A stretch of DNA of 64,000 bases, from the NCBI RefSeq assembly GCF_028473745.1, contig NZ_CP101137.1, positions 3,038,001 to 3,102,000 on the forward strand, given 5' to 3'. The position numbers were made by a program, and so were the translations under genes. The notes under the pieces are model-generated. The model worked only from the letters and a program-made list of their open reading frames with translations. It made no database searches and was not told the origin of the DNA. This stretch comes from Streptomyces sp. M92 (GTDB lineage Bacteria > Actinomycetota > Actinomycetes > Streptomycetales > Streptomycetaceae). Below, piece after piece: positions 49,454 to 57,632 of the stretch (position 1 is its first letter; each line of letters begins with the position of its first letter).

Positions 49454-50254
49454 TCAGTACCGTTGGTTGAGGTAGCCGAGCAGCTCGTCGTGGAGCCGGC
49501 CGTTCGACGCTGCCGCGTTGCCGCTGTGCGGGCCGGGGCGGCCGTCGAGGCCGGTGAAGGTACCGCCGGCCTCCGTGACGATGATCGCGTTCGCCGCCAT
49601 GTCCCAGAGGGAGAGCTCGGGTTCGGCGCAGATGTCGACCGATCCCTCGGCGACCATCATGTACGGCCAGAAGTCGCCGTAAGCGCGCGTGCGCCACACC
49701 TCGCGGGTCAGGTCGAGGAAGCCGTCGAGGCGACCCTGCTCCTCCCAGCCGCTGAGCGAGGAGTACGCGAAGGAGGCGTCGGAGAGGGTCGAGACCTGGG
49801 AGACCTGGAGCCGGGAGGCCGAGGTCAGGCTGCGGCCGGTGAACGCGCCGTGGTCCTTCACCGCCCACCAGCGGCGGCCGAGGGCGGGGGCGGAGACGAG
49901 GCCGACGACGGGCTGGTAGCCGCCCTCGCCCGCTTCCATGAGGGAGATGAGGGTGGCCCAGACGGGGACGCCGCGGACGTAGTTCTTGGTGCCGTCGATC
50001 GGGTCGATGATCCAGCGGCGGGGGCCGGTGCCCTCGGTGCCGTACTCCTCGCCGAGGACGGCGTCGCGTGGGCGGGCTCGGGCGAGATGACCGCGGATCA
50101 GTTCCTCGGCGGCCTTGTCCGCTTCACTCACCGGGGTCATGTCCGGCTTGGTCTCGACCTTGAGGTCGAGGGCCTTGAAGCGGTCCATCGTCGCGGCGTC
50201 GGCGGCGTCCGCGAGGACGTGGGCGAGGCGGAGGTCGTCGAGGTAGTCGGGCAT
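49454..50254 (-). CDS. hisN: HisN histidinol-phosphate phosphatase (inositol monophosphatase family)
   Basis: 266 residues from ATG 50254 ([16 protein letters not shown]); TACCGT lies exactly 7 bases upstream. IMP-family metal site: [22 protein letters not shown] (DPxDGT), and [18 protein letters not shown] (WDxAA). The [16 protein letters not shown] block and overall length fit the actinobacterial HisN group that dephosphorylates histidinol phosphate, rather than general inositol phosphatases. Magnesium-dependent and cytoplasmic. No other his genes are near, as is usual in Streptomyces for hisN. Confidence 0.88.
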   Translation of the reverse strand: MPDYLDDLRLAHVLADAADAATMDRFKALDLKVETKPDMTPVSEADKAAEELIRGHLARARPRDAVLGEEYGTEGTGPRRWIIDPIDGTKNYVRGVPVWATLISLMEAGEGGYQPVVGLVSAPALGRRWWAVKDHGAFTGRSLTSASRLQVSQVSTLSDASFAYSSLSGWEEQGRLDGFLDLTREVWRTRAYGDFWPYMMVAEGSVDICAEPELSLWDMAANAIIVTEAGGTFTGLDGRPGPHSGNAAASNGRLHDELLGYLNQRY

Positions 50255-50261
50255 GCGGGTC

Positions 50262-50267
50262 ACGGTA
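50262..50267 (-). promoter_or_regulatory. -10 box of leaderless hisN
   Basis: Minus-strand TACCGT, 7 bases before ATG 50254. Confidence 0.55.
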
Positions 50268-50398
50268 TCGGGCGGGGGTGGGGCGGGGCCACCAGGGGTT
50301 TGGCGGGCGTGGCGAGGTTGTCAGGGGTTCGGTCCCCGGTGGGGCCGACCGCGGAGGCGCGCGGCGTTCGTGGGGCGGTGGCGGGCATGCGAAGGGGC

Positions 50399-50434
50399 TT
50401 GACAGTGGGCGCATACCCGTCAAATCTGGGCGCA
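50399..50434 (+). promoter_or_regulatory. Promoter and possible operator of the TetR gene
   Basis: Perfect -35 TTGACA (50399-50404), 17 bases, AAATCT (50422-50427). An 8-base direct repeat TGGGCGCA (50406-50413 and 50427-50434) brackets the -10 and might be the repressor's own site, though TetR operators are normally palindromic. Confidence 0.5.
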
Positions 50435-50459
50435 AGCCGGTCGGCCCGAGGAGGCGATG

Positions 50460-51068
50460 GTGCCCGCAGCCCGGGAGTCCCTGCTCGATGCCGCTTACCT
50501 GGCCCTGGAACGTCGGCCCTGGTCCGCCGTGCGGATGGTGGACGTGGCGGCGGCGGCCGGGGTGTCCCGGCAGACGCTCTACAACGAGTTCGGGAGCAAG
50601 GAGGGCCTCGCCCGGGCGCTCGTCCGCAGGGAGGCGGACGGGTATCTGGCCGGCGTGGAGCGCGCGCTCGCCGGTGGCGGCTCCGGTGCCCGCCGCGACC
50701 GGCTCACCGCGACCGCCGAGTGGACCGTCTCCGTTGCCCGGGACAACGCCCTGGTCCGGGCGATGCTCACCGGATGCTGGAGCGAGCGCCTGCCCGCCCC
50801 GCCCCTGACGGCGGTGCCGTCGTCCTCCGCCGTGCCGGCCCAGCGCCGGGCCGACGGTCCGCTGCCCTCGCCCCGCGACTTCGTCGCCCTGGTCCGCGAC
50901 CGTGCCGTCGCCGCCCTGAACGGCGACCCGTCACCGGAGACCGGGGACCTGGCCCGCTCCTGCGAACTGGCCGTACGTCTCGCCCTGTCCTGCGTCGCGG
51001 CCCCGCCCGGCGAGGGTGGCGTGGCGGAACTCGTACGCACCGTCCTGCCGCACCGGTCGGCGTCCTGA
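50460..51068 (+). CDS. TetR family transcriptional regulator
   Basis: 202 residues from GTG 50460 (VPAARESLLDAAYLALERRP), 5 bases after GAGGAGG; the ATG directly before it is too close to that site. The N-terminal TetR helix-turn-helix is clear: VRMVDVAAAAGVSRQTLYNE, FGSKEGLARALVRREADG. The C-terminal ligand half is Ala/Arg-rich with a Pro-rich loop and no recognised ligand motif. It is convergent with the SMR exporter gene 17 bases downstream. TetR-exporter pairs are common, so it may control that gene, but convergent orientation makes this uncertain. Confidence 0.9.
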   Translation: MPAARESLLDAAYLALERRPWSAVRMVDVAAAAGVSRQTLYNEFGSKEGLARALVRREADGYLAGVERALAGGGSGARRDRLTATAEWTVSVARDNALVRAMLTGCWSERLPAPPLTAVPSSSAVPAQRRADGPLPSPRDFVALVRDRAVAALNGDPSPETGDLARSCELAVRLALSCVAAPPGEGGVAELVRTVLPHRSAS

Positions 51069-51084
51069 CGCCGGCGCCGGGTGG

Positions 51085-51408
51085 TCAGTGAGCCGAGCCC
51101 GACAACTGCAGCCCGATCACGCCGATGATGACCAGGCTGATCGACACGATCTTCAGCGTGGAGACCAGGTCGCCGAGGAAGACCATGCCGTAGATGGCGG
51201 TGCCCGCGGCGCCGATGCCGGTCCACACCGCGTACGCCGGACCGACGTCGAGCTTCTTCAGCGACATGGTCAGCAGGCCGAAGCTGCCCAGCGCGAACAC
51301 GCAGAAGGCGATGGTGGGCCAGAGGCGGGTGAAGCCGTGCGACAGCTTCAGGCAGACGGCGAATCCGGTTTCGAGCACCCCGGCCACTATGACCAGCAGC
51401 CACGCCAT
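51085..51408 (-). CDS. SMR family exporter, SugE/Gdx subtype
   Basis: 107 residues, four membrane helices. MAWLLVIVAGVLETGFAVCL carries the essential Glu of helix 1 in LETGFAV, followed by KLSHGFTRLWP, a pattern of the SugE/Gdx (guanidinium exporter) branch rather than the EmrE multidrug branch. YAVWTGIGAAGTAIYGMVFLGD and SLVIIGVIGLQLSG complete the family. It acts as an antiparallel dimer in the membrane, exchanging substrate for protons. Upstream leader (51409-51470) has ACGG motifs but I could not build a guanidine riboswitch from it. Confidence 0.9.
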   Translation of the reverse strand: MAWLLVIVAGVLETGFAVCLKLSHGFTRLWPTIAFCVFALGSFGLLTMSLKKLDVGPAYAVWTGIGAAGTAIYGMVFLGDLVSTLKIVSISLVIIGVIGLQLSGSAH

Positions 51409-51547
51409 GTCATGTCCTCCCGTAGTCCCCGTCGTACCGTGACCGCTGCGTCAGGTTTTGCTCAGGCTTGGATCCGGCTTGGTGCGATTATGCCCTTACC
51501 GGTCCCAACGCACGGCAAACAACGCGAAGGTCAGCACGGCGAACGAC

Positions 51548-51577
51548 GGGAACGTCAGTCGCCTTCCTTCCGTTCCC
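51548..51577. promoter_or_regulatory. Symmetric GGGAAC-N18-GTT element
   Basis: GGGAAC (51548-51553), 18 bases, GTTCCC (51572-51577). The arms are mutual complements, so both strands show a sigma-R-like GGGAAC-N18-GTT. On the minus strand it would point at the SMR exporter with a ~130-base leader. It overlaps the rsgA end, and chance is possible. Confidence 0.3.
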
Positions 51578-52568
51578 GGGTGGAGAGCAGCCGGCGCAGC
51601 GAGTACAGCCGCGCCGGGTCGGCGTGCCCCTCGGCGACCCACGCGTCCAGAGCGCAGTCGGGCTCGTCGTGGCTGCACGCGCGCGGGCAGCCCTCGGTGC
51701 CGGGCACCAGGTCGGGGAAGGCGTTGATCACTCGGGACGGGTCGATGTGCGCGAGCCCGAACGACCGTACGCCCGGGGTGTCCACGGCCCAGCCGCCCGC
51801 CGCGGAGGACAGGGGGAGGGCGAGGGCCGAGGTCGTCGTGTGCCGACCGCGGCCCGTCACCGCGTTGACGTGGCCCGTCACGCGACGGCGGTCCTCGGGC
51901 ACCAGCGTGTTCACGAGGGTCGTCTTGCCGACGCCGGAGTGGCCGACGAAGGCCGTGATCCTGCCGTCCAGGTGTTCGCGTACGAGGTCGGCCGCCGCGC
52001 CGTTCTCCAGCTCCTCGCGGCTGGTGACGACGTACGGGATGTCCAACGCGCCGTACAGCTCCAACAGTTCGTCGGGCGGGGCGAGGTCCGACTTGGTCAT
52101 CACGAGCAGCGGGGTGAGGCCGCCGTCGAACGCCGCGACCAGGCAGCGGTCGATGAGGCGGGGGCGCGGCTCCGGGTCGGCGAGGGCCGTGACGATGGCG
52201 AGCTGGTCGGCGTTGGCGACGACGACGCGCTCGTACGGGTCGTCGTCGTCCGCCGTGCGGCGCAGGACGGAGGTGCGTTCCTCGATGCGGACGATGCGCG
52301 CGAGGGTGTCCTTCTTGCCGGTGAGGTCGCCGACCAGCGCCACCCGGTCGCCGACGACCGCCGCCTTGCGGCCCAGTTCGCGGGCCTTCATCGCCATGAC
52401 CACCCGGTCCTCGACGAGGCAGGTCAGCCGGCCGCGGTCCACGGTGAGGACCAGGCCCTCGGCGGCGTCCTCGTGCTTGGGGCGGATGTGGGTGCGCGGA
52501 CGGTTGCCCTTGCGGTTGGGGCGGGAGCGGATGTCGTCCTCGTCGGTGTGCTTGCCGTAGCGGCGCAT
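51555..52568 (-). CDS. rsgA: RsgA, ribosome small-subunit biogenesis GTPase
   Basis: 337 residues from ATG 52568. N-terminal OB-fold (LVLTVDRGRLTCLV, RKAAVVGDRVALV), then the circularly permuted GTPase order G4 (MTKSD), G1 (GHSGVGKTTLVNTL), G3 (DTPG). The zinc knuckle CPRACSHDEPDC (C-x-H-C type) closes the protein. It helps mature the 30S subunit and is stimulated by it; cytoplasmic. The aroA stop is 12 bases upstream, so the two form an operon, a common arrangement in Streptomyces. Confidence 0.95.
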   Translation of the reverse strand: MRRYGKHTDEDDIRSRPNRKGNRPRTHIRPKHEDAAEGLVLTVDRGRLTCLVEDRVVMAMKARELGRKAAVVGDRVALVGDLTGKKDTLARIVRIEERTSVLRRTADDDDPYERVVVANADQLAIVTALADPEPRPRLIDRCLVAAFDGGLTPLLVMTKSDLAPPDELLELYGALDIPYVVTSREELENGAAADLVREHLDGRITAFVGHSGVGKTTLVNTLVPEDRRRVTGHVNAVTGRGRHTTTSALALPLSSAAGGWAVDTPGVRSFGLAHIDPSRVINAFPDLVPGTEGCPRACSHDEPDCALDAWVAEGHADPARLYSLRRLLSTRERKEGD

Positions 52569-52580
52569 GGCGATCCGTCC

Positions 52581-53897
52581 CTACGCCCCGAGCATCCCGG
52601 TCCACAGGTCGGGGAATTCGGGCAGCGTCTTGGCCGTCGTCGCCACGTTCTCGATCTCCACGCCCTCGACCGCGAGGCCGATGATCGCGCCCGCGGTGGC
52701 CATGCGGTGGTCCTCGTAGGTGTGGAAGACCCCGCCGTGCAGGCGGCGCGGGCGGATGTGCAGGCCGTCGGCGGTCTCGGTGACGTCACCGCCCAGCTCG
52801 TTGATCTCCTTGGTGAGCGCGGCCAGGCGGTCCGTCTCGTGCAGCCGCAGGTGCGCCACCCCGCGCAGGGTGGAGGGCGAGTCCGCGAGGGCGGCGACGG
52901 CCGCGATGCCCGGGGTCAGCTCGCCGACCTCACTCAGGTCGACGTCGATGCCGTGTACCGCGCCCGAACCGGTGAATACGAGACCGTAGTCCGTCAGTTC
53001 GCAGGAACCGCCCATCTCGGTGAAGATCTCGCGGAGCCGGTCGCCGGGCTGGGTGGTGCGGGACGGCCAGTCCGGGATCACGACCCGGCCGCCGGTCACC
53101 AGCGCCGCCGCCAGGAACGGCTGCGCGTTGGACAGGTCCGGCTCGATCGTCAGGTCCCGGCCGAGCAGCGCGCCCGGCGTGACCCGCCAGACGTCCGGCT
53201 CGCCGCCGGACTCCGGGGTGTCGACCTGGGCGCCGACCGCGCGCAGCATGTCGACGGTCATGCGGATGTGCGGCATGGACGGCAGGGCCGAGCCGGTGTG
53301 GCGGACCTCGACGCCCTGGTTGAAGCGCGGGCCGGACAGCAGCAGGGCGCTGACGAACTGCGAGGACGACGAGGCGTCGATCTCGACCGGGCCGCCCTCC
53401 AGGGCGCCGCCGCCGTGGACGGTCATCGGGAGCGCGCCGCGCGCGTCGTCGTCGATGCGGGCGCCCAGGGCGCGCAGGGCGTCGATCACGCCGTGCAGGG
53501 GACGCTCGTACGAACGCGGGTCGCCGTCGAAGCGGACGGCGCCGTCGGCGAGCGTGGCGACCGGAGGAAGGAAGCGCATGACCGTGCCGGCGTTGCCCAC
53601 GTCGACCGTGGCCGGGCCGCGCAGGCCCGCCGGGATGACCCGCCAGAACTCGCCGGTGCCGTCCGGACCGACGCCCTCCTCGATCTCGACGCCCATCACG
53701 CGCAGCGCCTCGGCCATCAGCACGGTGTCGCGGGAGCGCAGCGGGCGGCGCAGCCAGCCGGGCTCGGAGGCGAGGGCGGCCAGCACCAGGGCACGGTTGG
53801 TGACCGATTTGGACCCCGGCACGTGGACGGTCGCGTCGACGGCTCCGCTCGCGTGCGGGGCGGGCCAGAGGGCGGTGTGCGCGGGGTTCACGGTCAT
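52581..53897 (-). CDS. aroA: AroA, EPSP synthase
   Basis: 438 residues from ATG 53897, with TAAAGT exactly 7 bases upstream. EPSP synthase motifs: [16 protein letters not shown] (phosphoenolpyruvate/shikimate site), [45 protein letters not shown], and [13 protein letters not shown]. The sixth step of the shikimate pathway: shikimate-3-phosphate plus PEP gives EPSP. Normal length. The first glycine-rich block reads GNAGT, as in the glyphosate-sensitive class, though class cannot be judged from that alone. Operon with rsgA. Confidence 0.96.
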   Translation of the reverse strand: MTVNPAHTALWPAPHASGAVDATVHVPGSKSVTNRALVLAALASEPGWLRRPLRSRDTVLMAEALRVMGVEIEEGVGPDGTGEFWRVIPAGLRGPATVDVGNAGTVMRFLPPVATLADGAVRFDGDPRSYERPLHGVIDALRALGARIDDDARGALPMTVHGGGALEGGPVEIDASSSSQFVSALLLSGPRFNQGVEVRHTGSALPSMPHIRMTVDMLRAVGAQVDTPESGGEPDVWRVTPGALLGRDLTIEPDLSNAQPFLAAALVTGGRVVIPDWPSRTTQPGDRLREIFTEMGGSCELTDYGLVFTGSGAVHGIDVDLSEVGELTPGIAAVAALADSPSTLRGVAHLRLHETDRLAALTKEINELGGDVTETADGLHIRPRRLHGGVFHTYEDHRMATAGAIIGLAVEGVEIENVATTAKTLPEFPDLWTGMLGA

Positions 53898-53904
53898 GGG
53901 CCCC

Positions 53905-53910
53905 ACTTTA
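53905..53910 (-). promoter_or_regulatory. -10 box of leaderless aroA
   Basis: Minus-strand TAAAGT, 7 bases before ATG 53897. Confidence 0.55.
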
Positions 53911-54030
53911 ATGGCTGAACGCGGCCGGAGATCTTGATCAAAAGCGTCGAAACCGGACCGAAATCGCGACAGTGCACTTGCCGTGCATATATGCGCCGAC
54001 GACTGCGCCCGCGAGAGGGCGCCCCAGGCG

Positions 54031-54753
54031 TCACAGCTCCAGCAGCCAGCGCCCCCCGCCGATCAGCGAGCACAGCGACACCGCGTGGAACAGGAGGAAC
54101 CACACCCCCGCCGGCGCGTGCGTCAGCCGCGCCAGCTGGTCGGCGTCCGAGTCACCGGCCCCGCCCCGCGCCCGCTTGGCCTGCAGCTCGAACGCCGGCC
54201 GCACCCCGCCCAGCAGCAGGAACCACACCACCGCGTAGGCGAACGCCGCCTGCACCTGCGGACCCGCCAGCCACGACACCAGGACGAACGTGCCGCCGGT
54301 CAGCACCACCGTCAGCACCCCGTACGCGTTGCGGACCATCACCAGCAGCGCGACGAGTAGCGCCGTCGCCAGCCACAGCAGCAGCGTGATGCGCCCCGCC
54401 GCCAGCAGCGCGGCCCCGCCGAGACCCAGCAGCGGGGGAGCGGTGTAGCCGGCCACCGCGGTGAGGATCATCCCGATCCCGTGCGGCTTGCCGCGGCTGA
54501 CGGTGAGGCCGCTGGTGTCCGAGTGCAGCGTGATGCCGGTCAGCGTGCGCCCGGTCAGCAGCGCGACCAGCCCGTGGCCGCCCTCGTGGGCGATGGTGAC
54601 GGCGTTGCGCGCTATCCGCCACAGCCCGTGCGGCACGACGACCACGAGCGCGGCGACCAGGGTGGCGATCACCACCCACAGGTCGGGATCGGGCTGGGTG
54701 CCGGAGACCTCGTCCCAGAGGGAGGCGAGCGAGGCCGTTGCGAGGTGGTCCAT
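54031..54753 (-). CDS. M50B-like membrane metallopeptidase homologue
   Basis: 240 residues from ATG 54753, with GAGGAG upstream. About six hydrophobic segments. [16 protein letters not shown] in the second is an HExxH zinc motif as in site-2-protease-like M50B proteins. [22 protein letters not shown] and the third ligand region are less clear; a canonical LDG/NxxPxxxLDG motif is not seen, so proteolysis is uncertain. Common in actinobacteria as an uncharacterised M50-like integral membrane protein. It is divergent from the SRAP gene with only 50 bases between the start codons. Confidence 0.8.
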   Translation of the reverse strand: MDHLATASLASLWDEVSGTQPDPDLWVVIATLVAALVVVVPHGLWRIARNAVTIAHEGGHGLVALLTGRTLTGITLHSDTSGLTVSRGKPHGIGMILTAVAGYTAPPLLGLGGAALLAAGRITLLLWLATALLVALLVMVRNAYGVLTVVLTGGTFVLVSWLAGPQVQAAFAYAVVWFLLLGGVRPAFELQAKRARGGAGDSDADQLARLTHAPAGVWFLLFHAVSLCSLIGGGRWLLEL

Positions 54754-54803
54754 TTCGGGCGGGGGCTCCTCGTGAGAACGCGGGGTCTGGCAGTGTGGCA
54801 CGT

Positions 54804-55619
54804 ATGTGCGGACGGTATGCGGCGAGTCGTCGACCCGAGGATCTCGCGGGAATCTTCGAGATCGAGAAGTGGGAGCCCGAGGAGACCTTGGAGCCCGACT
54901 ACAACGTGGCCCCCACCAAGGAGGTCCACGCCGTCCTGGACCGTCCCCTGAAAGACGTCGAGGACCCGAGGCCGGTTCGCCAGCTTCGGAAGCTGAAGTG
55001 GGGCCTGGTCCCGTCCTGGTCCAAGACGCCCGAGGGCGGCGCCCGGATGATCAACGCCCGCGCGGAGACCGTCCACGAGAAGCCCTCCTTCCGGCGCGCC
55101 TTCAGCACCCGGCGCTGCATCCTGCCCGCCGACGGCTACTACGAGTGGGTCACCGGCAGGCAGGAGCGCGACCTGGAGGTGGAGGGCCGCAAGAAGCGCG
55201 CGCGCAAGCAGCCCTACTTCGTGACCCCGGCCGACGGGACGGTCTTCGCGATGGCCGGTCTGTACGAGTTCTGGCGGGACAGGACCCTGCCCGACGACCA
55301 CCCCCAGGCCTGGTGGGTGACCTGCTCGGTGATCACCACGGAGGCGGAGACCACGCCGCTCGCCGTCGCCCCCGCCGACGGTCCGCACGCCCTCGCCGAC
55401 ATCCACCCCCGGATGCCGCTGATGCTCACGCCGGACCGCTGGGACGACTGGCTCGACCCGGCGCGCACCGACCCCGACGAGCTGACCTCCCTCCTCACGC
55501 CCCCGCCGGCCGGCCTCATGCGGGCGTTCCCCGTCTCGACGGCCGTGAGCAACGTCCGCAACAACGGGCCGGAGCTGCTGAAGGAGCTGGAGGGCCCCGA
55601 AGAGGGCACACTCTTCTGA
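54804..55619 (+). CDS. SRAP domain protein (HMCES/YedK family)
   Basis: 271 residues from ATG 54804; CAGTGT lies exactly 7 bases upstream. The start MCGRYAASRRPEDLAG puts Cys at position 2, exposed after Met removal, as the catalytic nucleophile. LEPDYNVAPTKEV (Asn), INARAETVHEKPSFR, RRCILPADGYYEW (Glu), and HPRMPLMLTPD (His) complete the active site. SRAP proteins form a covalent thiazolidine link with abasic sites in single-stranded DNA, shielding them. It fits the repair-rich window. The next gene starts 1 base after the stop. Confidence 0.93.
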   Translation: MCGRYAASRRPEDLAGIFEIEKWEPEETLEPDYNVAPTKEVHAVLDRPLKDVEDPRPVRQLRKLKWGLVPSWSKTPEGGARMINARAETVHEKPSFRRAFSTRRCILPADGYYEWVTGRQERDLEVEGRKKRARKQPYFVTPADGTVFAMAGLYEFWRDRTLPDDHPQAWWVTCSVITTEAETTPLAVAPADGPHALADIHPRMPLMLTPDRWDDWLDPARTDPDELTSLLTPPPAGLMRAFPVSTAVSNVRNNGPELLKELEGPEEGTLF

Positions 55620-55620
55620 C

Positions 55621-56280
55621 GTGACCAGCGAGAACACCGAGACGACCACCGAGAACGTCGACACCGACGCCGGCCCCGCCCGCATCACCTGGCACCGGGC
55701 GCCCAAGCCCCGGCTCGTCCTCGCCGCGAGCCACGGCGCGGGCGGCGGCATCGAGGCGCGCGACCTGCGGGCACTGGCGGCCGCGCTGCCCGCGCACGGC
55801 GTGACCGTCGCCCTCGTCGAGCAGCCCTGGCGGGTGGCGGGGAAGAAGCTGGCGCCCGCGCCCAGGACCCTGGACACCGGCTGGCGCGGGATCTGGCCCG
55901 CGCTCCAGGCGCCCGGCCTGCCGGTGATCGCCGGCGGCCGCAGCGCCGGCGCCCGCGTCGCCTGCCGCACCGCCGCCGAACTGGGCGCCCACGCCGTACT
56001 CGCCCTCAGCTTCCCGCTGCACCCGCCGGGCAAGCCCGAGAAGTCCCGCGCGGACGAACTGCTCGGCGCGGGTGCCCCCACCCTCGTCGTACAGGGCGGC
56101 AACGATCCCTTCGGCAGAGCGGAGGAATTCCCCGGGGCACCCGAGGGGACCTACGACCTGATCGAGATCCCGTACGGCGACCACGGCTTCGCCGTGCCCA
56201 AGCGGGCGGAGATCACGCAGGAGCGGGCCCTGGAACTGATCACCGAGGGTGTCGCGAAGTGGGTCGGCTCACTCGGGTGA
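55621..56280 (+). CDS. Alpha/beta hydrolase of the TEX30/KANL3-like family
   Basis: 219 residues, GTG 55621, one base after the SRAP stop, so co-transcribed. SHGAGGGIEARDLRAL (oxyanion loop), AGGRSAGARVACRTAAELG (nucleophile Ser in GRSAG), PTLVVQGGNDPFG (Asp), and PYGDHGFAVPK (His) outline a full catalytic triad. The first ~25 residues are Thr/Glu-rich. Cytoplasmic, substrate unknown. Pairing with SRAP is common in Streptomyces but I know of no shared role. It ends just upstream of the sigR promoter. Confidence 0.85.
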   Translation: MTSENTETTTENVDTDAGPARITWHRAPKPRLVLAASHGAGGGIEARDLRALAAALPAHGVTVALVEQPWRVAGKKLAPAPRTLDTGWRGIWPALQAPGLPVIAGGRSAGARVACRTAAELGAHAVLALSFPLHPPGKPEKSRADELLGAGAPTLVVQGGNDPFGRAEEFPGAPEGTYDLIEIPYGDHGFAVPKRAEITQERALELITEGVAKWVGSLG

Positions 56281-56286
56281 ACACCC

Positions 56287-56313
56287 GGGAATGACCGGCG
56301 GGCGCCCGCTGTT
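56287..56313 (+). promoter_or_regulatory. sigRp2, autoregulated sigma-R promoter
   Basis: GGGAAT (56287-56292), exactly 18 bases, GTT (56311-56313). It matches the known sigma-R-dependent promoter of sigR; transcripts start near 56320 and include the extended start at 56373. Confidence 0.9.
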
Positions 56314-56372
56314 GTGGCGGACATACGTTGCTGAGAATCAGCACCGACGCCGTAGGAGAGGAAGTCCGCCGC

Positions 56373-56537
56373 ATGGGTTCGACCTTCTGCCCGAGTCGTA
56401 GCAGCCGATCCGACCTGGACTGGACGGTGCTGCACGCGGCGAAGACCGCCCCTATTCGGGCGGCGGGCGGACCGGATCGTCGTCTATCCTCCGATTCGAG
56501 TGGGGCCGGTCTCGGTCTCGCGACATCTTTGGAGGAG
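56373..56537 (+). other. 55-codon N-terminal extension giving sigma-R'
   Basis: ATG 56373, with AGGAGAGGAAG upstream, opens a frame continuous with sigR and adds exactly 55 residues ([17 protein letters not shown]...). S. coelicolor makes a longer, unstable sigma-R' with a 55-residue extension from the induced sigRp2 transcript; this arrangement is the same. Confidence 0.85.
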
Positions 56538-57221
56538 GTGGGTCCGGTCACTGGGACCGACGCAGGGACCGAACACGGCCAGGCGGAGCAGCCCGAGGGC
56601 CGGGGAACGAGCGCGGAGTCGACCGCGGAGCGCAGCGCGCGCTTCGAGCGGGACGCGCTCGAGTTCCTCGACCAGATGTACTCGGCCGCGCTGCGCATGA
56701 CACGTAATCCGGCCGACGCCGAGGACCTGGTGCAGGAGACCTACGCCAAGGCGTACGCGTCCTTCCACCAGTTCCGCGAGGGAACCAACCTCAAGGCGTG
56801 GCTGTACCGCATCCTCACCAACACCTTCATCAACTCGTACCGCAAGAAGCAGCGCGAACCCCAGCGCAGCGCGGCCGAGGAGATCGAGGACTGGCAGCTC
56901 GCGCGCGCCGAGTCGCACATGTCGACGGGTCTGCGCTCCGCGGAGTCGCAGGCGCTCGACCACCTGCCCGACTCCGACGTCAAGGAAGCCCTCCAGGCCA
57001 TCCCCGAGGAGTTCCGTATCGCCGTCTACCTGGCGGACGTCGAGGGGTTTGCCTACAAGGAGATCGCCGACATCATGGGGACACCCATCGGTACGGTGAT
57101 GTCCCGGCTGCACCGTGGACGCCGTCAGCTGCGCGGCATGCTGGAGGACTACGCCCGCGACCGCGGTCTGGTCCCGGCCGGCGCCGGCAAGTCGAACGAA
57201 GCGAAAGGCTCGGGGTCATGA
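56538..57221 (+). CDS. sigR: SigR, ECF sigma factor of thiol-oxidative stress
   Basis: 227 residues from GTG 56538 (the constitutive short form); the strong GGAGGAG abuts this start. Region 2: [60 protein letters not shown]. Region 4: [40 protein letters not shown]. It directs RNA polymerase to GGAAT-N18-GTT promoters when disulfide stress frees it from RsrA. rsrA overlaps the stop (ATGA). In this window its target sites precede sigR itself, moeZ and the mycoredoxin gene. Confidence 0.97.
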
Positions 57222-57529
57222 GCTGCGGAGAGCCGCACGAAACGGATTGCAGCGAAATCCTCGATCATCTCTACGAGTTCCTCGACAAGGAGATGCCGGA
57301 CTCGGACTGCGTGAAGTTCGAGCACCACTTCGAGGAGTGCTCGCCCTGCCTGGAGAAGTACGGGCTGGAGCAGGCCGTGAAGAAGCTGGTCAAGCGGTGC
57401 TGCGGACAGGACGACGTGCCGGGTGACCTGCGTTCCAAGGTCATGGGCCGGATCGACCTGATCCGCTCCGGGCAGTCGGTGCCCGAGCACGACGTGACGG
57501 CCGCGCCGCCGGCTCCGCAGGAGTCCTGA
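57218..57529 (+). CDS. rsrA: RsrA, zinc-binding anti-sigma factor of SigR
   Basis: 103 residues, overlapping sigR by 4 bases. The ZAS-family motif is intact: C11, H37, C41 and C44 (HHFEECSPC), with additional C3, C31, C61 and C62 as in S. coelicolor RsrA. In reducing conditions zinc-bound RsrA holds sigma-R; disulfide formation among C11/C41/C44 expels zinc and releases it. The C-terminal tail is Pro/Ala-rich. Cytoplasmic redox switch. Confidence 0.97.
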
Positions 57530-57632
57530 GCCGTCACCCGTACGTGCTAATCCGCGGGTTATCTGCCCGCGCCCTCCCGCCACCGCCCTAGGCTCCGGAG
57601 CCTGACTGGCACGGCCGGGGGAGGGGCTGCTC

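Noticed and set aside
51409..51480. Guanidine-II (mini-ykkC) riboswitch before the SMR exporter
   Set aside because: The minus-strand leader contains ACGG twice and ACGA once near the ribosome site, but I could not form the two short stems with ACGR loops that define the motif.
52614..52645. GGAAT-N18-GTC pattern inside aroA
   Set aside because: The -10 lacks the final T, it is inside coding sequence, and no plus-strand gene follows.
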